DNA from: an archaeon | Lineage (GTDB): Archaea > Asgardarchaeota > Hermodarchaeia > Hermodarchaeales > Hermodarchaeaceae | Direction of reading: 5' to 3' | Length of the DNA stretch: 64,000 nucleotides | NCBI GenBank assembly: GCA_016550405.1 | Contig: JABXGX010000081.1 | Coordinates: 1 to 64,000, forward strand | In this document: piece after piece, positions 8,879-16,644 of the stretch | Position numbering within the stretch: the first letter of the stretch is position 1 | Layout of the letters: the number at the start of each line of letters is the position of its first letter | The notes under the pieces: model-generated | What the model saw: the letters and a program-made list of their open reading frames with translations, nothing else | Told to the model about the DNA's origin: nothing | Database searches by the model: none | Translations under genes and position numbers: made by a program

Positions 8879-9268
8879 TTATAAACCGTATTTAGCCCAT
8901 AACTCGGCTTTGTCTCCTGCAGACTTTTTCTTGGTAATATGTTCTACAATGAGCTGTTGAATTACATCACATGGAACATTTCCAACAAGGTCTTTGATGA
9001 GTACTTGTATCTGGTCGAGTTGTACACGGGTTTCGCGGGAATTATCATCGGCGGCAACCACTAAGATATTATCCCCGGTTCGACGCATCAATAGATGGTA
9101 AGGACCAACGGTGAGTCGGTCAATATCCCCGCCCATGATCTGATTGGCAAAACTTTGAATTGCTGAGATGAATCCTCCTACCATAGCGTCAGAGGCTTCG
9201 ATGCTACCCAATTTTATAGTGAAGATAGGTTCTCCGCTGCCTGTGATGAGAAAGATATTGGTGATCAT
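8879..9268 (-). CDS. Longin/roadblock-like domain protein
   Basis: The 129-aa protein starts ITNIFLITGSGEPIF, has a strand-rich first half and two C-terminal helices. This is the pattern of longin or roadblock-type small domains that bind GTPases, which are abundant in Asgard archaea. Fold assignment is by pattern only. A TTG at 9298 would extend it by 10 residues and overlap the upstream gene; the inner ATG is preferred. It lies between the zinc-binding protein and the membrane protein in the GTPase operon, which fits a role as adaptor or GTPase regulator. Confidence 0.7.
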   Translation of the reverse strand: MITNIFLITGSGEPIFTIKLGSIEASDAMVGGFISAIQSFANQIMGGDIDRLTVGPYHLLMRRTGDNILVVAADDNSRETRVQLDQIQVLIKDLVGNVPCDVIQQLIVEHITKKKSAGDKAELWAKYGL

Positions 9269-9279
9269 GTGAGTTTCGC

Positions 9280-9537
9280 CTAGATTTGTCCTAACCAACC
9301 TTTTGCCTTGTCAACAGCTGATTTCCCTTGTTTCGTCTCTTGGACAACAGGTTCAGCTTCACGAATTGTGAAGTTCCTGTCGACAAAGAGTACACATTGA
9401 TGGCCTTTTTCGCAGGTTGCATTGATAAGTACGGGTACCCGCGGTGCGGTGAGGAGGGCTTCTTCCTCAACCGAGACCTCCTGGATGATTACCCCACAGG
9501 TGGGGCATGGATACCACGGTAGTTCCCGTCGGGTCAT
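9280..9537 (-). CDS. Small putative zinc-binding protein
   Basis: The 85-aa protein has a CPTC pair near residue 11 and a CEKGHQC segment near residues 42-48, which together look like a one-zinc ribbon. The C-terminal half is charged and ends in a short amphipathic stretch (KAKGWLGQI). No family name is recognised. It is the first gene of the operon that ends with the small GTPase at 6868. A TATA-like AT-rich box lies near 9598-9606 and a perfect palindrome further upstream, so the operon promoter is probably here. Confidence 0.65.
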   Translation of the reverse strand: MTRRELPWYPCPTCGVIIQEVSVEEEALLTAPRVPVLINATCEKGHQCVLFVDRNFTIREAEPVVQETKQGKSAVDKAKGWLGQI

Positions 9538-9634
9538 GGCTAGTCACTTGGTCTTTCGTTCCCCATGTGAGTTGTTCCGATTCGACTCTTCCAAGCTTTT
9601 ATTTAATACCTTTCTCTCATCCCAAGCGATTATT

Positions 9635-9654
9635 ACGATTTCTGCAGAAATCGT
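9635..9654. promoter_or_regulatory. Perfect 20-bp palindrome upstream of the GTPase operon
   Basis: ACGATTTCTGCAGAAATCGT is its own reverse complement. It lies in the 215-bp gap between the aminotransferase stop (9753) and the operon start (9537), about 35-50 bases upstream of an AT-rich TATA-like box. It is not followed by a T-run on either strand, so a regulator binding site fits better than a terminator. Confidence 0.5.
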
Positions 9655-9752
9655 GGGTGTCATTTGCATTTTCCTCAAGAAGCAGATATTCAGTTAAGGA
9701 TTCAGCAACCATCTAGCCCTTTAAATACTCACAGCGAGTTTTAGGTGCTTAC

Positions 9753-11129
9753 TTAAAGTATCGTCAACTCTTTCAAAGCAGCCTGCAATGAGTCATTGAA
9801 TACATCCACTGCCTGATCAGCCTGTTCAACAGTAATAGTAAGGGGCGGTTTGATTTTCACAACGTTCCGTTGGAACGTCATGTGTCGCATAAAAGGCATA
9901 CTTAGGTCGAAGATGACGCCGCGTTTTAATCCCTCACGAACAATAGCATCAGCAAGGGAATTAGCGGGTGCCTTCCCATCACGGTCTTTAACGATTTCAA
10001 CTCCAATGAAAAGTCCAGGTCCACGAACATCGCCTATATGCTCATTTGATTCTTGAATTTCACGGAGCCGTTTGGTGATATGATTTCCGAGGTATTCTGC
10101 TCGCCCAGGTAGATCCAATCGCTGGATAATTTCGATATTAATTAGAGCAGCCGCCATAAGTAATGGGCTACTGCCAAAAGTGCTATGTTCTTCCGCTGGT
10201 GTAAATCCCCCATATTTTTCATCAGCAAGTGTGGCTCCGAGAGGTAAACCGCCTCCAAGTGCTTTGGTAAGTGCCATCATATCAGGATTGATTTTGTAAA
10301 TTTCTGTGGCGAACATCTTACCCACACGACCAAACGCCGTTTGGGATTCATCAAAAATTAAAGTGACATTCATTTCGGTACAAAGCTTCCGAATGCCTTC
10401 GATGTACCGTTGAGGGGCAGGGACCTGTCCCCCTGGCCCCTGCATTGGTTCAATTATGATTCCAGCGACTGGGGTGTTGGTGCCGTACATGATTAGGTTT
10501 CGCAGATAGTCTAGACATTCGAGGTCACAATCTTTGGGATCTTGTTGCCCACGACAGCGATAACAATAGGGGTAAGGAGCCTTGATGAAATGCTGCAGTC
10601 CAAAGCTGGGAAACCGAATTAGGGGATTGGGCATCCAATTACTTGCGGTGACTGTGGCTAAGGTGGCTCCATGATAAGCTAACCAATGAGTAATGAAGAG
10701 TGAGGCGCCTGGTTTGTGTATCATCGCAAGTTTCATGGCTGCTTCAATAGCAGTTGATCCGCCTTGATTTTGAATTGAGACCTTCTTGAGAGATCCCGGA
10801 GCAATTTGACTAAGTTTGTTTACCAATTTGATTCGTGGAACAGTCGGATATCCGTAGCGAACATGTGTGAGTCGCTCAGCTTGAAATTGAGTGGCGTAAA
10901 TTACATCAGGGTTAATATACCCAACATTTAGTGTCCATGCTTGGCTGGTACAGTCGAGATACTCATTTCCCTGGATATCCATTACTATACCTCCACCAGG
11001 AGTCCCTTTGGCTAGTATCATTTCCTTAAGAGGAGTAAGGATATGGGATTTGCATTCCTCGATTTCTTCTTCGGTGACCTCAGTGAGCATTTCGGCGATT
11101 TCATTTTCAGTCAAAACCTTTGGTTTCAT
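9753..11129 (-). CDS. Class III PLP-dependent aminotransferase
   Basis: The 458-aa protein has the class III (ornithine/GABA/acetylornithine type) layout. It has a Gly/Ser phosphate-binding segment (NQGGSTAIEAA), YHGATLAT, the acidic motif IFDESQTAFGR and the PLP lysine in LTKALGGGLP. A cysteine-rich insert (CYRCRGQQDPKDCDLEC, near residues 188-205) is reminiscent of archaeal 4-aminobutyrate-type or amino-acid racemase-like members. It transfers an amino group from an omega-amino or similar substrate to a keto acid; the exact substrate is not decidable. A GGTGAGG ribosome site precedes the ATG. It lies just downstream of the MglA-like GTPase pair but 76 bases away. Confidence 0.88.
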   Translation of the reverse strand: MKPKVLTENEIAEMLTEVTEEEIEECKSHILTPLKEMILAKGTPGGGIVMDIQGNEYLDCTSQAWTLNVGYINPDVIYATQFQAERLTHVRYGYPTVPRIKLVNKLSQIAPGSLKKVSIQNQGGSTAIEAAMKLAMIHKPGASLFITHWLAYHGATLATVTASNWMPNPLIRFPSFGLQHFIKAPYPYCYRCRGQQDPKDCDLECLDYLRNLIMYGTNTPVAGIIIEPMQGPGGQVPAPQRYIEGIRKLCTEMNVTLIFDESQTAFGRVGKMFATEIYKINPDMMALTKALGGGLPLGATLADEKYGGFTPAEEHSTFGSSPLLMAAALINIEIIQRLDLPGRAEYLGNHITKRLREIQESNEHIGDVRGPGLFIGVEIVKDRDGKAPANSLADAIVREGLKRGVIFDLSMPFMRHMTFQRNVVKIKPPLTITVEQADQAVDVFNDSLQAALKELTIL

Positions 11130-11205
11130 CGCACCTCACCAGAACTCCTTATGTGAGATTCTGGTTCAAAAGACTGTGGATTGTTGAAAAACGATAAAAG
11201 AATTA

Positions 11206-11760
11206 TTATTGAAAGATTTGTTGAAGAATCGCTGAAAAGGCCTCGGGTACATTATACCCCTCTGTGGCGATGGTTGGAAAAACGTGGATGCCATTGTTGA
11301 GTTTAAGGGCGTCAGTGATACGTTGCCGGCTCAACGCGTTAGGAAGATCCCATTTATTGAGGCTCACGACAATTGGTAAGGTTTGATAAAGTTTCTCGCC
11401 AAAGAACTTCTGTAATTCGTCCCAAGATCGAATATTATCTTGCAGTAGGGTAGGTTGGACATCTGCGACGAATACAATTCCATCGGTTCCGGCTAGGACC
11501 GTTGAGCGAGTTTCGGCATAATAATCTTGACCTGTTGCAGACCATATGTAGATGCGAAGCGTCCAGTCATTACGAGTTATATCAAGAGAGCCGAAATCGA
11601 AGAATAAGGTTCTTCCTGTAGTAGTCTCAATTGACTCGATTTTCTCGGATTGACCTAATTTTGTGAATAAGGTTCGGATACTTGTAGTTTTACCGCTCAT
11701 AGCGGGACCATAATAGACGATTTTTGATTGGATTATTTTACTACTCCAGTCAATGAGCAT
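11206..11760 (-). CDS. MglA-like small GTPase
   Basis: The 184-aa protein has G1 GPAMSGKTT (18-26), G4 NKWD (135-138) and a G3 region reading SATGQDYY, where the usual Asp is replaced. The same loss of the G3 Asp is typical of bacterial MglA (TVPGQ), as is the following Arg (ETRSTVL) and GTDGIVFVAD. This places it nearer MglA than Rab or Arf. MglA-type GTPases control polarity and motility with a roadblock-domain partner. Here the gene directly upstream (6 bases away) encodes such a partner. The ribosome site GGTGAGG overlaps the upstream stop codon, which suggests translational coupling. Confidence 0.88.
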   Translation of the reverse strand: MLIDWSSKIIQSKIVYYGPAMSGKTTSIRTLFTKLGQSEKIESIETTTGRTLFFDFGSLDITRNDWTLRIYIWSATGQDYYAETRSTVLAGTDGIVFVADVQPTLLQDNIRSWDELQKFFGEKLYQTLPIVVSLNKWDLPNALSRQRITDALKLNNGIHVFPTIATEGYNVPEAFSAILQQIFQ

Positions 11761-11766
11761 AGGTCC

Positions 11767-12732
11767 TCACCCGGACAAGGTTTGTGTTTGGAAGGACGAG
11801 ACGAAACCGTTTAAGAATCGATTCATCGGTTGCTGGATTTTCGGTTTCTCAATGGATTGTGTGGCTTGTTGAAGAGTTTCTTCGATACGTGTTGTGAAGG
11901 TGGGGATAAGTAATCGGAGATAGCCCAAACGGTAATTTCCTTTCTGGAGCGTGGTGCTAAAGATTCCTGTGCCAGTATTATAGATGAAATGGTGCTGGGA
12001 AGTGAGGGCAATTGTCACGTGGTTGATTGTTGTTCGTTTTGTAATCCAGGCGACTTTCCGACAAGTATCATACAAGGCGAAAGTAAACACGCTCAATCCA
12101 CTAGTTAATGGATCCAACTGCTTGTCTGGAACGATGGGATATCCCCCATTGAGAGAAATGAAAGTAGGGTGGGCGCCATCCAAGAGATTGGTGAAATCCT
12201 CCAATAAGGCTCGAAGCTTCACAACTATCGATTCGGTGAGTACAAGGGAGAGGGACCGGATTGAAGGACTTGGTGAATGCATTGGCTTATCTTGCGCTCG
12301 GAATCGATCCATAATGGAGGTTTCTTGTCTGTTGGAATAGCTTCGTAAAGGAGGAAGCGAGCCTGCTCTTTGAAGGTGAGGATGGATTTTTTGTGTGCAG
12401 TTGTGCAGGGATTGGAGGATGACGCCCAAGTTCGCCTGAGTCCGGGTGGTAAGCGATAAGAAGTAATCATCGTTTTCTGGGAAGGCGACAACAATGAATT
12501 TTGCCTGTTCTCCTTCGACTAAGACATAGTTGAGTGTGCTGTGAAGGCGACGGGCAACCGCATAGATCGCAGATGCAGCAGCCGAGATACCAAAGATTTC
12601 GTCAGGTGAAAGCCATAACCCAGCGCTAGTAATTGGATAACCATCTCGTTGAGCTAAAAAGCTGTTATCAACACCTTTGATGCTGCGAAGATGCTCTAAT
12701 TCTAGTTGGATTTCGCCTTCAGCATTCATCAT
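11767..12732 (-). CDS. Double roadblock/LC7-type protein, predicted partner of the MglA-like GTPase
   Basis: The 321-aa protein has an N-terminal roadblock/LC7-like domain (about 5-120: FLAQRDGYPITSAG, then ISAAASAIYAVA, typical of MglB-like folds). A proline/serine-rich linker (about 125-165) follows, and a second similar but more divergent domain (about 170-300). MglB-like proteins act as dimeric GAPs for MglA; two fused domains could act as a built-in dimer (inference). The start is the ATG at 12732, preceded by GGAG with 6-base spacing, rather than the upstream TTG. It is the first gene of a two-gene operon with the GTPase. Confidence 0.75.
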   Translation of the reverse strand: MMNAEGEIQLELEHLRSIKGVDNSFLAQRDGYPITSAGLWLSPDEIFGISAAASAIYAVARRLHSTLNYVLVEGEQAKFIVVAFPENDDYFLSLTTRTQANLGVILQSLHNCTQKIHPHLQRAGSLPPLRSYSNRQETSIMDRFRAQDKPMHSPSPSIRSLSLVLTESIVVKLRALLEDFTNLLDGAHPTFISLNGGYPIVPDKQLDPLTSGLSVFTFALYDTCRKVAWITKRTTINHVTIALTSQHHFIYNTGTGIFSTTLQKGNYRLGYLRLLIPTFTTRIEETLQQATQSIEKPKIQQPMNRFLNGFVSSFQTQTLSG

Positions 12733-12918
12733 AATGTACTCCAAGGGATAACCACTATGGAGCGACTCAGACTAACCTACTTAAAGCACTCAGGGAGAGC
12801 TGAAGAAATGTACCTCGCGGAGAGGTTGTAAGGGAATTCTTTGCACTAGTTTATCATTGCAAAGGGAGGAATCCTGAAATATTCTCGAATAACAAAGGAG
12901 GGCTTGAGTGTGAATTGA

Positions 12919-13719
12919 TTGAAGGTTGCAGCAGTACAAATGCATCCACGTTTTGCTGATCCCGAAAGAAACAGAAGCATGATTCGTCGGTATTGTAAGA
13001 AGGCAGGCAGCCGAGAGATAGATTTGATTGTGTTTCCTGAACTCTGTGCTAGTGGGTATAATTTCTCATCGATAGCACAGGTTCAATCCCTTGCTGAAGT
13101 GATTCCAGATGGACCTACAACTCAGTTATTAATCCAGTTAGCAAAACAATATTCCTTAACGATTGTTGCAGGAATTGCAGAACAGGGCCTTGATAACAGA
13201 TTCTATAATTCTGCCGTCGTGATCGGTCCTCAAGGATTCTTGGGGCGGTATCGAAAGATGCACCTTTTTGCTCGAGAAAAAGAGTGGTTTTATCCTGGGA
13301 ATGCACCACCACAAGTCTGGTCGACTTCAAAGGCAATAATTGGAGCTCTAGTGTGTTTTGATTGGGCATTTCCTGAAGCTGCACGGATCCTAATGTTGGA
13401 AGGGTGTGAGATTCTATGTCTTCCGGCAAATCTTGTATTGCCCTATGCTCAACAAGCGATGATTACACGGAGTATTGAGAATCGAATCTTTACTATTGTC
13501 GCTAACCGTATTGGAACAGAGCGAAAACTGACATTTACTGGACGAAGCCAAATCACGAGCCCCACCGGAACTATTCTTGCAAGGGGGAGAACTCAACGGA
13601 CAGGTTTATTTTTAGCGAAAATCGAGCCTCAAAAAGCAAAGGATAAATTCCTTACGAAAACAAATCATATTATTAAAGATCGGCGCATTGAGTTATATGA
13701 GCGGCTTTTATATCGGTAA
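12919..13719 (+). CDS. Nitrilase-superfamily carbon-nitrogen hydrolase
   Basis: The 266-aa protein has the Glu-Lys-Cys triad of the nitrilase superfamily: Glu in FPELCASGYN (about 41), Lys in YRKMHLF (about 113) and Cys in VCFDWAFPE (about 145). Length and the following NRIG segment fit the omega-amidase / carbamoyl-putrescine amidase-like branch, which hydrolyses linear amides. Substrate is unknown. The only in-frame start is TTG, because TGA lies one codon before it. AGGAGG ends 17 bases upstream, which is further than usual. Confidence 0.88.
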   Translation: MKVAAVQMHPRFADPERNRSMIRRYCKKAGSREIDLIVFPELCASGYNFSSIAQVQSLAEVIPDGPTTQLLIQLAKQYSLTIVAGIAEQGLDNRFYNSAVVIGPQGFLGRYRKMHLFAREKEWFYPGNAPPQVWSTSKAIIGALVCFDWAFPEAARILMLEGCEILCLPANLVLPYAQQAMITRSIENRIFTIVANRIGTERKLTFTGRSQITSPTGTILARGRTQRTGLFLAKIEPQKAKDKFLTKTNHIIKDRRIELYERLLYR

Positions 13720-13735
13720 ACATTCCAATCGGTTC

Positions 13736-14392
13736 TTAGACTAACGTAAATGAGTGCCCGGCTGTTATAGAAATAGGAAGGATCTCAGTCGTCTTTGTCT
13801 TCAGCTGCTGCAAAAAAAGCGTCGTCTCTGCGTGAGACCCGCTCACTGGTAATACATAGCGAGGTTGAATAGCTAGAGTGGCGTCAATCGCAGCTTCGGG
13901 AGAGAAGGTGCCACCCTTCTTTCCTGCGATTGCAATGCAAAGGAGGTCTGGCATTGTCTCTTGAAGGACCCCAATTTCTTTTGCATGCCCAAGATGAAGG
14001 ACAGTTCCTTGTTCACTTTCTATGAGGAAAGCACTATTCTTGGGGGCTAAGAAGCCACCACGCGATAATGAGTATGCAGTGATGAGAATATTAGCCCCAA
14101 TATCGAGCGGTTGTTGTGGTTTGATTTCAACGAGGGCATAACTGTAAATTCCTTCTTTTCGTGCTTGCGTGGCTACAGCATCGTTTCCAACCAGAACACT
14201 CCCTTTGAAATTTGCTATACTGACTGCGTTACCGAAGTGCTCAACAGAGGTATGTGTTACCAACACATAAGCGGCTTTGACTTCATCAATATCGATGAGA
14301 GGAGTCTGGTCAATTATTCCAGGATCAATAAGGATGTGTTTTTCGAAATTCACTAATACAGCAGCATGACCAAAATAGGTGAACGAAAACAG
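13736..14392 (-). CDS. UlaG-like metallo-beta-lactamase-fold protein with degenerate metal motif and probable CTG start
   Basis: From a GTG at 14353 the protein would lack the first strand of the fold. Reading upstream in the same frame gives YFGHAAVLVNFEKHILIDP, which is the usual N-terminus of UlaG-like MBL proteins. No ATG, GTG or TTG occurs between that GTG and the upstream TGA. A CTG at 14392 does, with AGAGGTG 8 bases before it. I therefore annotate 218 aa from CTG. The metal motif is THTSVEH instead of THxHxDH, so one His and the Asp are replaced and metal binding or catalysis is doubtful. A later GHA segment is kept. Function unknown. Confidence 0.7.
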   Translation of the reverse strand: MFSFTYFGHAAVLVNFEKHILIDPGIIDQTPLIDIDEVKAAYVLVTHTSVEHFGNAVSIANFKGSVLVGNDAVATQARKEGIYSYALVEIKPQQPLDIGANILITAYSLSRGGFLAPKNSAFLIESEQGTVLHLGHAKEIGVLQETMPDLLCIAIAGKKGGTFSPEAAIDATLAIQPRYVLPVSGSHAETTLFLQQLKTKTTEILPISITAGHSFTLV

Positions 14393-14435
14393 CGTAGATG
14401 CACCTCTTCAACTGACTCTGGGGAGAGTAGAGAGT

Positions 14436-15797
14436 TTAACCCTTTTCCTCAGGTGCTTGTTGAGAGGAAAGCGTATGCCGAAGCCGGGTAGCCGGAACAG
14501 CTTTGCCTGAAATGATTCGTCTGAGAGTTCCGGGTTTACGGATATCAGTAATGATGACTTCACAATCCTTAGGAAGTCCTTTGAAGATTTCTGTGAGTTT
14601 GCCACGCATCCCTTCGGTTACATCGGCCGCATCTGTGGCAGTTCCGACGGCAATTTCGTCAAAAATCTGTTCCATGGTTTCTGGCGTAATGAGCTCGATG
14701 CGTCGAGCGTTGCGATTTTCTTTTGGATCTGCAGTAAAAAGACCTTCAACATCTGTGGCAAAAATAACCGTTTGAGAACCAAGTAGACGAGCGAGATACA
14801 TTGAGATTTGATCTCCACTCACTATTGTAAAACCCGTTACAGTATCAGCAGCGACGTCGCCTGAGAGAATGGGAATGAAGCCTTGTCGAAGGAATTCCCG
14901 TAAAGCCTGCAAGTCCATATGAGAGATGCGACCATCCAGGGTGACAATGATAGATGAAGAGCGAATCGGAATAGCAGGTTGTTGAACCTCGAGGAAAGCC
15001 GAATGAATGAGTTGACCGAGATTTGTCATTTCTAAAGCCGTCTCGGTAACACCAACTTTCTTTTTCTTGCTCCGACCTCCACGATGGATCTGGTATTCGC
15101 GGGCAGGAAAATGGCCGAAGGATCCCCCTCCATGGACTACAATTACTGGATGCGATTTTATCGTTAAGATCTCGCCCACTAATTGTTTAATTGTGGATAT
15201 CCGAGCTTTGGACCGCTTACTCTTATCCGAAATAACACTTCCACCTAGTTTCACAATAATAGGTGATGCGAGGACCTTTTGTTCTTCATGACGCCACCGA
15301 GGTCGCCAGTTTCGGAGTTTCTTAGGCCAATTTTTCCACCCTGTTTTTGCAAATTGCTCACGATGCTTAAGATCCTCTTGAATCCATTCGAGTTGCCGAA
15401 AGAAGCGTTCTTTTCCACTGACACGGGGGATACCCTGAATACCAATTCGTTCCAACGAAGTCACAAAGTTAGCTTCAACAAGCTCCTGGAGTTGACCTTC
15501 GATTTTTGTTGGAATTACTTCAAATCCTTTATCTTTAAGCCCATCCCGGACCCCGTCTAATACCGCGCCTCGACATACCTGAATTGGCTCATTTTTAGAA
15601 ACCTTCAAACAGCTAAGACCCTCTAGCACCAATTCAAGACCGCGACCGAGGAATGTTTTACCAGCAAAATTGGGATCTTGGAAATGTGTCACTTCAATCT
15701 CTTTCACAACATACTCCCGGGTTTCTATTCGGAAAAGGCCAATGAGTACACCACCAACGGGGTCACCCCAGCCGGCATCATCGATTTGAATGGTCAC
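14436..15797 (-). CDS. Isopentenyl phosphate kinase fused to an N-terminal domain of unknown function
   Basis: The C-terminal part (about 178-445) is an amino-acid-kinase fold. It has KLGGSVIS (183-190), the IPK-type HGGGSFGH (222-229, with the His after SFG), LSGDVAAD and TDVEGLF. IPK phosphorylates isopentenyl phosphate in the archaeal mevalonate pathway. The N-terminal part (about 1-165) is a separate domain beginning IQIDDAGWGDPVGG, with VCRGAVLDGVRDGL; I do not recognise a named family. A basic linker (about 155-172) joins them. Stand-alone IPK is about 250-265 aa, so this is a real fusion with no stop or frameshift between. The start is GTG with AGGAG 8 bases upstream. Confidence 0.85.
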   Translation of the reverse strand: MTIQIDDAGWGDPVGGVLIGLFRIETREYVVKEIEVTHFQDPNFAGKTFLGRGLELVLEGLSCLKVSKNEPIQVCRGAVLDGVRDGLKDKGFEVIPTKIEGQLQELVEANFVTSLERIGIQGIPRVSGKERFFRQLEWIQEDLKHREQFAKTGWKNWPKKLRNWRPRWRHEEQKVLASPIIVKLGGSVISDKSKRSKARISTIKQLVGEILTIKSHPVIVVHGGGSFGHFPAREYQIHRGGRSKKKKVGVTETALEMTNLGQLIHSAFLEVQQPAIPIRSSSIIVTLDGRISHMDLQALREFLRQGFIPILSGDVAADTVTGFTIVSGDQISMYLARLLGSQTVIFATDVEGLFTADPKENRNARRIELITPETMEQIFDEIAVGTATDAADVTEGMRGKLTEIFKGLPKDCEVIITDIRKPGTLRRIISGKAVPATRLRHTLSSQQAPEEKG

Positions 15798-16068
15798 AAT
15801 TGAAACTCCTGCAAGGCACTACGACCTTTTCAGCTTAAATATATCGCAACCATAAATCAGACTATCCCCATTGTAATTGCGCGATTAACTTGGCTCCGGT
15901 TTTTCTGAATAGGGATTTTTTTGATTGAGAAAGGCATTAGATGGCGATATAAAGCGAGGAAAAGTCATTTAGGGAACTTTGCGCGTTGAGTAGCTCAGTA
16001 TTAACATAATTTAAATTTCCTCTCCAAACGACTAGAAAAAAGAATGCTAGAAAGGCGAGCAACCCCCC

Positions 16069-16644
16069 ATGTCACTAAATGAGCATACTTTCAAACTAGT
16101 AATCATTGGGGACCCGATGGTCGGAAAAACCAGCGTCATTAATCGATTCATTTTGAAAACCTTTGAGCATTCCTATCACCAGACCTTGGGCACCCAACTC
16201 AATTGCTCAGAAATTGTAGTTGGAGACGTGCTTATTCGGTTAATCATCTGGGATCTCGCGGGTCAGCCTCGATTTGAAAGTGTGCGAAAACTCTTTCTTT
16301 TAGGTAGCGATGCTGTGATTGTCTCCTTTGATTTGACGCGGGCTGAAACCTTTGAAAATGTTGAAGGCTGGTTGCAAGCATTTCGCCAGGCAGTGCCTGA
16401 TGATGCACCTAGCGTCTTAGTCGGAAATAAGGTGGATTTAGCCTCAAAACGAGTTATTTCGATGGCTGAGGCCTATCAACGCCATATCAACCTAGAATTT
16501 GACAATTACTTCGAGACCTCCGCCCGATCGGGCGAAAACGTAGGCGAACTATTTGACCAAGTGACTCGATTGTTGATTTATAATCGGTTAGCGGAATTAA
16601 GGGAGAAACTACATCCCTTCATATATTCCTCCTTTGCCTCTTAA
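16069..16644 (+). CDS. Rab-like small GTPase
   Basis: The 191-aa protein has G1 GDPMVGKTS (14-22), a conserved Thr in switch I, G3 WDLAGQ (61-66), G4 NKVD (120-123) and G5 TSARSGEN. It is a canonical Rab-type core with all catalytic residues. The short C-terminus has no cysteine lipidation site. Its stop codon overlaps the stop of the convergent HD-domain gene by four bases. It stands alone, with a 270-bp upstream gap shared with the divergent IPK gene; AT-rich TATA-like sequence lies near 16003-16016. Confidence 0.92.
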   Translation: MSLNEHTFKLVIIGDPMVGKTSVINRFILKTFEHSYHQTLGTQLNCSEIVVGDVLIRLIIWDLAGQPRFESVRKLFLLGSDAVIVSFDLTRAETFENVEGWLQAFRQAVPDDAPSVLVGNKVDLASKRVISMAEAYQRHINLEFDNYFETSARSGENVGELFDQVTRLLIYNRLAELREKLHPFIYSSFAS

